This document shows, in pieces, positions 1 to 5,730 of a stretch of DNA of 7,185 nucleotides. The stretch comes from an uncultured Eubacteriales bacterium. Lineage in GTDB: Bacteria; Bacillota; Clostridia; Christensenellales; UBA1242. The notes under the pieces were generated by a model, which saw only the letters and a list, made by a program, of their open reading frames with translations, ran no database searches and was not told the DNA's origin. Positions within the stretch are counted from its first letter, which is position 1, and every line of letters starts with the position of its first letter. The stretch spans positions 1-7,185 of the forward strand of contig USTX01000032.1 in assembly GCA_900557655.1 (NCBI GenBank). The letters run 5' to 3'. The position numbers and the translations under genes were made by a program.

Positions 1-17
1 TTTGAAAGGATATTTAT

Positions 18-773
18 ATGATTGAGGTAAAAAATTTAAGTAAAAAATTTGAAAGAAATATTAATAAAAAACAAAAAGAAACTTTTTTAGCGGTAAATAA
101 TATTAGTTTTGAGGCTAAACCTGGTGAAGTTCTAGGAATACTTGGGCCAAATGGAGCTGGTAAAACTACTTTACTTAGAATGATAACTAGCATAATGAAA
201 CCTAGTGAAGGTGATGTTATTATTGATGATTACTCTTATGATAAAAACGAAATTGTAATAAAAAAGGAAATTGGCTTTTTAAGCGGTAATACTAAATTAT
301 ACAAAGATTTATCTGCATACGAGTTATTAGAAATGTGTGCTGAGTATTACGATATTCCGAAAGTTGAAATAGATAAAAAAATAAAAAATATTGCAAAGGA
401 ATTTGATTTAACAAACTTCTTATATCAAAGAATTGAAAATTTATCTACAGGCCAAACTCAAAGAGTTGGTTTAGCAAGATGTGCTTTACATAATCCTAAG
501 TATTACATTTTAGATGAGGCCACTACTGGGCTTGATATTATTTTAAGTCAAACCATATTAGAGTTTATAAAAAAGGAAAAAGCAAAAGGAAAAGGCATTA
601 TTTATTCAACTCACTACATGGAGGAAGCAGAAAATATTTGTGATAGAGTAATATTAATTCACAAAGGAAAAATAATTAAAACGGGAACGCCAAAATCAAT
701 TGAAAAAGAAACTAAAACTGGTAATTTAAGAGAGGCATTTTTTGCTTTAATCGGAGGTAAAGAAAATGAATAA
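18..773 (+). CDS. natA: NatA-like ABC transporter ATP-binding protein
   Basis: This 251-residue cytoplasmic ATPase should hydrolyse ATP to drive the membrane partner encoded directly downstream. The nucleotide-binding domain is complete. Walker A GPNGAGKT is at residues 43-50, the signature is LSTGQ (142-146, in place of LSGGQ), Walker B is YYILDEAT (162-169), the D-loop is GLD (171-173) and the switch histidine is H199. The usual Q-loop glutamine is not visible in the stretch IGFLSGNTKLY (85-95). The ATG follows an AAAGGA ribosome site at 5-10 with 7-base spacing. The stop overlaps the next start by 8 bases, so the two genes are translationally coupled. By family resemblance this is the NatA/CcmA group (Na+ or drug export in Bacillus). 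The real substrate cannot be read from sequence. All arginine codons checked are AGA, matching the AT-rich left half of the window. Confidence 0.9.
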   Translation: MIEVKNLSKKFERNINKKQKETFLAVNNISFEAKPGEVLGILGPNGAGKTTLLRMITSIMKPSEGDVIIDDYSYDKNEIVIKKEIGFLSGNTKLYKDLSAYELLEMCAEYYDIPKVEIDKKIKNIAKEFDLTNFLYQRIENLSTGQTQRVGLARCALHNPKYYILDEATTGLDIILSQTILEFIKKEKAKGKGIIYSTHYMEEAENICDRVILIHKGKIIKTGTPKSIEKETKTGNLREAFFALIGGKENE

Positions 774-1920
774 TGTATTTATCACAATAAAAAAAGAATT
801 AAGAACCATATTAAGGGATAAAAAGTCCCTTATGATGATGCTTATTACACCAATTATGATACCACTTTTTATCTTTATCTTCTCTTATGTGTATGACAAA
901 TTAATGAATACAAATGAAAACGAAAAATATTATGTTGGAATTAACTATAATTTAAATGATATTGAAAAAAACTTGATTAGTGAAAACTTAGAAATAAAGT
1001 ATTATGAAAATAAAGATGATATGCAAAAAGCATATGAAACAAATAAAATAGATGCATATGTAATAAAAACTAATGAGAATTACGATATTTATGTAAATGA
1101 TAAAACTAAAAATAGTAGTCTTGCAAGTAATTATTTTGCTAATTTTCTAAGTAATTATAATGATTATTTAGCTCAAAATTATTTATCAGAAATTGGTGCT
1201 GATTTCAATAAAGTTTATAAAAATATTACATATAACTATGTTAATTTATCAGGATCTGATGATTTAATTAATACGATTGTAACAATGGGATTTATTTTTG
1301 CTGTAATGGCAATTTCTTTAACCGCTATTTATACAGCAACTGATATAATAGCAAGTGAAAAGGAAAGGGGAACATTAGAAACAATATTAACATTTCCTAT
1401 TAAAAATGAAGAACTTATTATTGGTAAATACTTGTCAATTGTAATATCTTGTTTAATTACTTCGATTATCAGTATAGTATTAACTGTTGTTTCCTTTATA
1501 ATTGCAAGTAAAATGTTTAATATATATAATGAGGCAATTTTAAATTTTAACTTTTCGACTATTACAATGGGACTTTTAATAATGTTTACTTTTTCAATAT
1601 TTGTAAGTGGACTATGCATATTTATTGCTAGTAAAACAAAATCTTATAAAGAAGCTCAATCTTCATTAACACCAGTTAGTTTGTTTACAATGATACCTAT
1701 GATTTTAGATACACTTGGAATAAAAATGAACTTAACTTTGTCATTAATACCAATTGTTAATCATGCAACATTTTTAAAAATGATTTTTTGTCAAACTATT
1801 GGAAAAAATGATATTATGTTTATGTTAGTGATGTTTATATCTACAATTATTTATTCCGTTATTTTAATAATATTAATTTCTAAAGATTATAAAACTGAAA
1901 AAGTATTATTTTCTAACTAA
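766..1920 (+). CDS. natB: NatB-like ABC-2 family permease
   Basis: This 384-residue integral membrane protein is the partner of the upstream ATPase. It has the ABC-2 exporter layout. An N-terminal membrane segment (about 22-43) is followed by a soluble, Asn/Tyr/Lys-rich extracytoplasmic domain (about 45-165). A cluster of hydrophobic segments follows at about 167-195, 219-247, 264-287, 298-317 and 350-372. The motif EKERGTLE (198-205), just after the second membrane segment, is typical of NatB-type permeases. Its start overlaps the natA stop, and a GGAGG site at 753-757 inside natA sets that start. A strong intrinsic terminator follows the stop by a few bases, so natA-natB is a closed two-gene unit at its 3' end; the promoter is outside the window. 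Sodium, organic cation or peptide export are all possible. No two-component regulator of the NatKR type is visible here. Confidence 0.87.
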   Translation: MNNVFITIKKELRTILRDKKSLMMMLITPIMIPLFIFIFSYVYDKLMNTNENEKYYVGINYNLNDIEKNLISENLEIKYYENKDDMQKAYETNKIDAYVIKTNENYDIYVNDKTKNSSLASNYFANFLSNYNDYLAQNYLSEIGADFNKVYKNITYNYVNLSGSDDLINTIVTMGFIFAVMAISLTAIYTATDIIASEKERGTLETILTFPIKNEELIIGKYLSIVISCLITSIISIVLTVVSFIIASKMFNIYNEAILNFNFSTITMGLLIMFTFSIFVSGLCIFIASKTKSYKEAQSSLTPVSLFTMIPMILDTLGIKMNLTLSLIPIVNHATFLKMIFCQTIGKNDIMFMLVMFISTIIYSVILIILISKDYKTEKVLFSN

Positions 1921-1923
1921 ATT

Positions 1924-1959
1924 AAAACTGGCATTCATTTGATGATTGTCAGTTTTTTT
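1924..1959 (+). terminator. Intrinsic terminator of natAB
   Basis: The arms AAAACTGGCA (1924-1933) and TGTCAGTTTT (1947-1956) pair over 10 positions with one G-U. A TCAT/ATGA extension lies inside the loop, and the T-run reaches 1959. The hairpin begins 3 bases after the natB stop. Confidence 0.88.
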
Positions 1960-1976
1960 ACATTGTTTTTTATGAA

Positions 1977-2003
1977 ACTTTTGCCCATATTCCGCATACA
2001 TTA
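1977..2003 (+). promoter_or_regulatory. Mother-cell sigma (SigK/SigE-type) promoter of cotE
   Basis: CATACATTA at 1995-2003 matches the SigK -10 consensus CATANNNTA exactly, and its first eight bases match the SigE -10 consensus CATACANT. An AC dinucleotide at 1977-1978 lies 16 bases upstream, the expected SigK -35 arrangement. The SigE -35 is not convincing. Bacillus subtilis cotE is transcribed by SigE and then SigK, so the match fits the gene. The start point would fall near 2008, leaving a very short leader that begins at the ribosome site. This is inferred from sequence; the motif is short and the region AT-rich. Confidence 0.55.
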
Positions 2004-2018
2004 CATTAGGAAGGTGAT

Positions 2019-2561
2019 ATGATGTCAAACTTTAAAGAAATCGTTACTAAGGCAATAATAGGAAAATGTAAGAAAAAGGTAGTAAGTTCCTATGACATAG
2101 AGTGTGATGAAACTCCGAATACTATTTTGGGATGCTGGGTAATAAACCATTCTTTCAAGGGAGTTAATAATCTTGGAAAAGTTAATGTATCAGGTTCATT
2201 TGATGTAAATGTTTGGTATTCCTATGATAATGATACAAAGACAGCAGTTACAACAAGAAAGTTTTCTTATACTGATGCTATAAATGTTCCTATAAAGGAT
2301 AATGGTAAGATTGATAGTAATAGTGAAATCATTGTTAATGCATTAAAACAACCTACAGTTACTGATGTTAAAATTATTGGAGAACTTGTTAACTTAAAAA
2401 TTGAAAAGGAACTTGGTATTGAGGTAATAGGTAATGCAACAGTAAAAATTCAAGTTGAGGATGATTATGATGAATATGAAGAAGTATATGATGAAGAAAA
2501 TAATGATGAACTTAACATTAATGTCGATGATCTTAATGATGATTATTTAGAAAATAAGTAA
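2019..2561 (+). CDS. cotE: Outer spore coat morphogenetic protein CotE
   Basis: CotE builds the outer layer of the spore coat in the mother cell, recruiting other coat proteins onto the forespore surface. The product (180 residues; the B. subtilis protein is about 181) matches the CotE pattern along its length. The N-terminus is SNFKEIVTKAI, the core has ILGCWVINH (36-44) and the hallmark DVNVWYSYDNDTKT (62-75), the middle is beta-rich, and the tail (about 147-180) is very acidic (Asp/Glu/Asn). There is no signal peptide or membrane segment. Two ATGs stand in tandem. The second, at 2022, gives the family-like MSNFKE start and better spacing from the AGGAAGGTGAT ribosome site (2008-2018), so it is probably the true one. 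The gene is monocistronic, with its own sporulation-type promoter and a terminator touching its stop. It marks the left part of the window as coming from a spore former. Confidence 0.9.
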   Translation: MMSNFKEIVTKAIIGKCKKKVVSSYDIECDETPNTILGCWVINHSFKGVNNLGKVNVSGSFDVNVWYSYDNDTKTAVTTRKFSYTDAINVPIKDNGKIDSNSEIIVNALKQPTVTDVKIIGELVNLKIEKELGIEVIGNATVKIQVEDDYDEYEEVYDEENNDELNINVDDLNDDYLENK

Positions 2562-2580
2562 GCCTCTATAGGCTTTTTTT
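2560..2580 (+). terminator. Intrinsic terminator of cotE
   Basis: AAGCCT (2560-2565) pairs with AGGCTT (2570-2575) around a CTAT loop, followed by a T-run to 2580. The stem begins inside the cotE stop codon. It separates cotE from metG, so metG needs its own promoter. Confidence 0.82.
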
Positions 2581-2593
2581 AGTTGCTATAAAA

Positions 2594-2629
2594 AAATTAT
2601 TTAAATAAATCAATGCATTTAAATAATTT
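2594..2629. repeat. AT-only 13-bp inverted repeat at compositional junction
   Basis: AAATTATTTAAAT (2594-2606) and ATTTAAATAATTT (2617-2629) are perfect reverse complements separated by 10 bases. They lie in the nearly pure A/T spacer between the cotE terminator and metG. This may be an operator, a cruciform or low-complexity chance. The spacer is too short for a T-box leader, and no methionine-linked riboswitch is recognisable. Confidence 0.5.
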
Positions 2630-2630
2630 A

Positions 2631-2655
2631 ATAATTAATTAAAAAATAATTAATT
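2631..2655. repeat. Tandem 10-bp direct repeat upstream of metG
   Basis: ATAATTAATT occurs at 2631-2640 and again at 2646-2655, with AAAAA between. With the inverted repeat next to it, it fills most of the metG leader. Low complexity makes chance possible. Confidence 0.45.
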
Positions 2656-2668
2656 CAATGGAGAAAAT

Positions 2669-4255
2669 ATGGACAAAAAAAGAAATATAACCGTTTGTGT
2701 GGCGTGGCCATATGCTAATAACAACCTTCATATCGGGCACGTTTCAAGCCTTTTGGCGGGCGATCTTTTAGCGCGCTATCATCGCATGAAGGGCGATAAT
2801 GTTTTGATGGTTGGCGGTACAGATGGTACAAAGCCAAGCATACGCGCCAAACAAGAGGGTGTTACGCCAAAAGAAATTGTTGACAGATACCACGAGAATT
2901 TTAAAGAGACCTTTAAAAAATTCAATTTCAGTTTTGATATGTATAACATCACGTATGACCCATATCACAAAGAAAAAGTGAAAGAATTTACGCGCAAATT
3001 TTATGACAATGGGTATCTTTATGAAAATCGTCTTATCAGGCCATTTTGCCCAACGTGCAACAAGTTTATGGCCGATACCGAACTTGAAATAATCTGTCCT
3101 AACTGTGGAAAAACCACCAAGGCGGATAGTTGTGATTGCGGCCACGTGCCAAGCGAAAAAGACCTTGAAGGCGCGAAGTGTTTAATTTGCGGCGGAAAGA
3201 CGGTGCAGAAAGAAAACCGCGTGCTTGTATTCAAACTTACTGCGTTCAAAGATCAGCTTAAAAAGTTAGTTGACGACCACGAGAATATTTGGCGCCCAAA
3301 CAGCATAAATGAAACCCGAAAATACCTTGCAGACTTACAGGATCGTGACTATTCGCGCGACCTTGACTGGGGCATTGAAATCCCTATCGCTGGGTTTGAA
3401 GACAAAAAGATTTGGGTTTGGTGGGAGGCGCTTTTGGGTTATGTTACTGACACGATGAAAGTGTGTGAGCAACGCGGCCTTGATTGGCGTGATTATTGGA
3501 GCAATGATAGTAAAACAGATAAGCGCATTTATATGTGCCACGCGAAAGATAATATTCCGTTTCATTCGCTGTTTTTGCCAGCTATGCTTATGGCCACGAA
3601 AGATAATTTCTTTATCCCCGACATTATGGTTTCGGCCGAATATTTAACCTTTAATAATGAGAAAATAAGCAAGTCTAAGGGCTTTGATATGAGCGCGCTT
3701 TCGTATGCAAATGAGTTTAATACTGACAGTTTAAGGTATTATTTCTTTGCGTATGGGCCAGAGAAAAAGGACGCCGATTTCACAAGCGAATTATATAAAA
3801 ACGTACATAACACTGAGGTGGTTAATAAACTTGGCAACCTTGTAAACCGCGTGCTGAAATTTAAAGGGCTTACGCGTATCCCAGTGGGCAAAATTGATGA
3901 AAATGTCCGCCAAAAAGTAAAAGAAGTATTTGAAAAATCAAGCGAACTTATTGAACATATTGAGTTTAAAAAATATGCTGAGTGTGTTATGAATTTGGTG
4001 GCCGACACTAATAAATATTATGATGAACAAAAGCCGTGGGCACAGGCCAAAGAAGATGAGGCGGCGTTTGCTAACACCATGGCAACCTGTGCGTACGTTA
4101 TAGCCAACCTTTCAATTTTGATGGAGCCTATTATGCCCGAATCTTGCGCAAAACTGCGCGAGATTTTGGGGATAACTGAGTTTGAGTTTAAGCCTGTTGA
4201 CGTAGCACTTGGCCGCGAACTTGGCGAAATTCAACCACTATTTTCAAGATTTTAA
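2669..4255 (+). CDS. metG: Methionyl-tRNA synthetase, short paired-zinc form
   Basis: This class I synthetase charges tRNA-Met with methionine in the cytoplasm. HIGH is at 21-24 and the KMSKS loop is KISKS (331-335). RDLDWGIEIP (229-238), VWWEALLGY (249-257) and AKDNIPFHS (291-299) line the Met/ATP site. The zinc insertion has four cysteine pairs (C127/C130, C143/C146, C155/C157, C171/C174), as in E. coli/archaeal-type enzymes. The C-terminal helical domain contains NLVNR and KPW, equivalents of the anticodon-reading N391, R395 and W461 of E. coli. At 528 residues it lacks the C-terminal tRNA-binding domain of long MetRSs (about 660-680). Oddities are GTDGTKP at 50-56 where most enzymes have GTDxHGxP, CxC rather than CxxC in the third knuckle half, and Leu where E. 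coli has Pro257. It could be the housekeeping enzyme or a second, inhibitor-tolerant MetRS. GGAG at 2660-2663 sets the start. Base composition is richer in G+C than in the genes to the left. Confidence 0.9.
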   Translation: MDKKRNITVCVAWPYANNNLHIGHVSSLLAGDLLARYHRMKGDNVLMVGGTDGTKPSIRAKQEGVTPKEIVDRYHENFKETFKKFNFSFDMYNITYDPYHKEKVKEFTRKFYDNGYLYENRLIRPFCPTCNKFMADTELEIICPNCGKTTKADSCDCGHVPSEKDLEGAKCLICGGKTVQKENRVLVFKLTAFKDQLKKLVDDHENIWRPNSINETRKYLADLQDRDYSRDLDWGIEIPIAGFEDKKIWVWWEALLGYVTDTMKVCEQRGLDWRDYWSNDSKTDKRIYMCHAKDNIPFHSLFLPAMLMATKDNFFIPDIMVSAEYLTFNNEKISKSKGFDMSALSYANEFNTDSLRYYFFAYGPEKKDADFTSELYKNVHNTEVVNKLGNLVNRVLKFKGLTRIPVGKIDENVRQKVKEVFEKSSELIEHIEFKKYAECVMNLVADTNKYYDEQKPWAQAKEDEAAFANTMATCAYVIANLSILMEPIMPESCAKLREILGITEFEFKPVDVALGRELGEIQPLFSRF

Positions 4256-4264
4256 TCCAAATTC

Positions 4265-4292
4265 TTGACAAATTTTATTATATTTTTATAAT
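4265..4292 (+). promoter_or_regulatory. Consensus sigma-A promoter of the marR-type gene
   Basis: TTGACA (4265-4270) and TATAAT (4287-4292) are both perfect consensus hexamers, separated by 16 bases. The expected start point is near 4299, about 20 bases before the ATG. The metG stop lies just upstream with no clear terminator, so read-through from metG is also likely. Confidence 0.85.
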
Positions 4293-4295
4293 AAA
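4274..4295. promoter_or_regulatory. Palindromic operator candidate over the -10 box
   Basis: TTTATTATA (4274-4282) and TATAATAAA (4287-4295) are perfect reverse complements around TTTT. The right arm contains the whole -10 box. MarR-family dimers commonly bind such palindromes at their own promoters, so autorepression by the following gene is a reasonable inference. The arms are only A/T, so this is not proven. Confidence 0.6.
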
Positions 4296-4319
4296 GTAAT
4301 AAATAAAGGAGGGGGAGAG

Positions 4320-4718
4320 ATGGACTATTCTTTTGCTGAAAGCGTTATAAGCTTAAAACTTTTGGCTGACAGATTGTGTGAAGGTAAAAATAAACGCAAC
4401 GGCCTGTTTTTGGTTGATTTTCAAATTCTTTTCATTCTAAGCAAGTATGACCAAGTTTCCCCTAAAACCCTTACTGAGGATCTTGGCATCGCAAAAAGCA
4501 ACCTTGCTATTATTGCAAAGCGAATGATAAAGGACGGGCTTATTGAGCGTATTAGATTTTTTCAAAATCGCAAAGAGATTTATTATCAAATAACGCCCAA
4601 AGGTAAACAGGTTTTGGTTGAAAAAGTGGCGCAAATCAATGCGGCCGCGCCAGAAACCCGCAAAGACGATATTAACCTTTTAAACAGCACGATTGACTTG
4701 TTAAAAAGCGTTAAGTAG
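4320..4718 (+). CDS. MarR-family winged-helix transcriptional regulator
   Basis: This 132-residue DNA-binding protein probably acts as a dimer. The N-terminal helices (about 3-42) fit the dimer interface. The winged helix-turn-helix spans about 46-95: VSPKTLTEDLGIAKSNLAII as helix-turn-helix, KRMIKDGLIERI as the post-recognition helix, the wing FFQNRKEIYY, and ITPKG closing the domain as in MarR proteins. The acidic DxRD wing motif of classical MarR is weak (QNRKE). The C-terminal helix (about 96-132) completes the fold at a slightly short length. A strong AAAGGAGG site (4305-4312) lies 7 bases before the ATG. A consensus promoter and a palindrome lie immediately upstream, suggesting autoregulation. 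The gene is 64 bases after metG in the same direction and convergent with an acetyltransferase gene. The ligand and the other targets cannot be told. Confidence 0.85.
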   Translation: MDYSFAESVISLKLLADRLCEGKNKRNGLFLVDFQILFILSKYDQVSPKTLTEDLGIAKSNLAIIAKRMIKDGLIERIRFFQNRKEIYYQITPKGKQVLVEKVAQINAAAPETRKDDINLLNSTIDLLKSVK

Positions 4719-4779
4719 TCTGCATTATTAATTAAACAAACACAAGAAACCTATTTTATATGAAATCATAAAGGTGCAA

Positions 4780-4810
4780 AAAAAACTCCGCTGATGTTGC
4801 GGAGTTTTTT
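4780..4810. terminator. Strong bidirectional terminator between convergent genes
   Basis: ACTCCGC (4785-4791) pairs with GCGGAGT (4799-4805) around a 7-base loop. It is flanked by an A-run on the left and a T-run on the right that extend the stem. It can end marR on the plus strand and the acetyltransferase transcript on the minus strand. Confidence 0.9.
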
Positions 4811-4912
4811 ACTGTGAAGACTTGAACTATTTTGAGAATTCGTCTTGCGCAGCCATTGGAGTAAAGTAGGCTAATTTTAATAGATAAAAAAACCAACGAA
4901 ATCGGCAATTTG

Positions 4913-4930
4913 GGCAAAATTTAATGTTTT
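4913..4930. repeat. 18-bp direct repeat, copy 1
   Basis: GGCAAAATTTAATGTTTT is identical to 5675-5692. This copy lies 3 bases beyond the stop of the first minus-strand acetyltransferase. The rest of the stretch 4811-4933 shows no gene or other clear signal. Confidence 0.8.
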
Positions 4931-4933
4931 TAG

Positions 4934-5569
4934 TTATTTTTCAAGATTTTCTTCTTCATTTTGCGTTTTTTGACTTGCTTTAAACGCTTTATATTCTTCG
5001 CTTGTGCGCATATAAAGATTAGGGCAATCAAGGTCTTCTCTGCACTCATATAAATCAAGGCGGCCATTAACGTCGCAAACGCGCATAACACGGGTAGGCT
5101 TAATTTGTCTGCCGCGGTCATAAATACGATTATTGCAAACATCTAATACGCAATAAGGTTGGCGAATCCCGTTTACGTTTTTAAAGCGTGTGTCAAACCC
5201 AAGGCGGCGATAAAAACCCTCGGCCTCGTTAGTTGGAACAAGTGTGATATATCTTGCATTTTCTTGGTGGGCTAAACGGTAACATTCATTAAGTAAAGCC
5301 GTACCAATACCGCGGCGTTCTACCTCAGTTTCAAGGCTTATAACTTGAAGGCAAACCTCGTCGCGCGCATAAATTGATTCGTTATGCAGTACCCCCGAAA
5401 GCGTGCCAACCTTATGGGCATTTGGCATTTGAAAGCTGGGCTTATCGTTTTCCAAATCGCAGGCGTACGCGTTGATAACAAAGGTTGAATTTAGATCGTC
5501 ATGTTGCGAAACCAAGTAAATAGGTTGGCCGTATTTGGTTTTTGTTAAAAGTGTGCTAGATTTTTTCAT
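4934..5569 (-). CDS. GNAT-family N-acetyltransferase with C-terminal extension
   Basis: This predicted acetyl-CoA-dependent acetyltransferase has 211 residues. The acetyl-CoA-binding motif is clear: LQVISLETEVERRGIGTALL (74-93), with the pyrophosphate-binding loop ERRGIGT at 84-90. The motif B region EGFYRRLGF lies at 117-125. The fold ends near 125. A further 85 residues follow, Cys- and Arg-containing, with YECREDLDCPNLYMR (about 175-189) and a charged tail rich in Lys, Gln and Glu. That extension matches no domain I know. The ATG at 5569 is chosen because AGGAG lies at 5577-5581 with 7-base spacing. The frame stays open 129 bases further upstream, but that part has no good ribosome site and would add residues a GNAT fold does not need. 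The gene is 161 bases downstream of a second GNAT gene on the same strand and may be co-transcribed. The substrate is unknown. Confidence 0.8.
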   Translation of the reverse strand: MKKSSTLLTKTKYGQPIYLVSQHDDLNSTFVINAYACDLENDKPSFQMPNAHKVGTLSGVLHNESIYARDEVCLQVISLETEVERRGIGTALLNECYRLAHQENARYITLVPTNEAEGFYRRLGFDTRFKNVNGIRQPYCVLDVCNNRIYDRGRQIKPTRVMRVCDVNGRLDLYECREDLDCPNLYMRTSEEYKAFKASQKTQNEEENLEK

Positions 5570-5674
5570 TTTCGTTCTCCTAATATAAAAATTTTTTGTG
5601 TTGCGTTGATTGATAGAAATAGCGCAGACAAGGCCGAGACCGTCATAAGCATTGCGCTTTAAAATAAGCGTTAA

Positions 5675-5692
5675 GGCAAAATTTAATGTTTT
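5675..5692. repeat. 18-bp direct repeat, copy 2
   Basis: This is identical to 4913-4930 and lies 38 bases beyond the stop of the second acetyltransferase gene. The similarity to copy 1 continues towards the coding sequence, including an identical TTTTGCGTTT block (4961-4970 and 5721-5730). Confidence 0.8.
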
Positions 5693-5717
5693 AGCCACTT
5701 TTTCATTAAAATTTGCC
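5675..5717. repeat. Imperfect hairpin in the intergenic gap of the two GNAT genes
   Basis: GGCAAAATTTAATG (5675-5688) pairs with CATTAAAATTTGCC (5704-5717) at 13 of 14 positions around a 15-base loop. The left arm is part of the 18-bp repeat. It could stabilise or partly terminate the upstream GNAT transcript. No U-run follows on the minus strand, so it is not a standard terminator. Confidence 0.55.
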
Positions 5718-5730
5718 TGTTTTTGCGTTT

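Noticed and set aside
1329..1619. Minus-strand open frame inside natB
   Set aside because: It is opposite conserved membrane segments and the EKERGTLE motif; its hydrophobic character simply mirrors AT-rich coding.
2583..2611. Possible metG promoter TTGCTA-17-TAAATC
   Set aside because: The -10 box is weak and the region is nearly all A/T, where such matches arise by chance. A metG promoter must lie somewhere here but I cannot place it.
2581..2668. T-box or methionine riboswitch before metG
   Set aside because: Under 90 bases are available between the cotE terminator and metG, almost all A/T, without T-box sequence or a SAM-type core.
3019..3249. Minus-strand open frames inside metG (also 2768-3145, 3335-3565, 3739-4008)
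   Set aside because: They lie opposite a well-conserved MetRS, have no convincing ribosome sites and give compositionally odd peptides.
4274..4300. AT hairpin after metG read as a terminator
   Set aside because: The stem is only A/T and no T-run follows; its overlap with a perfect -10 box makes an operator more likely.
4811..4933. Small gene between the terminator and the first GNAT
   Set aside because: No open frame with a ribosome site was seen in either direction.
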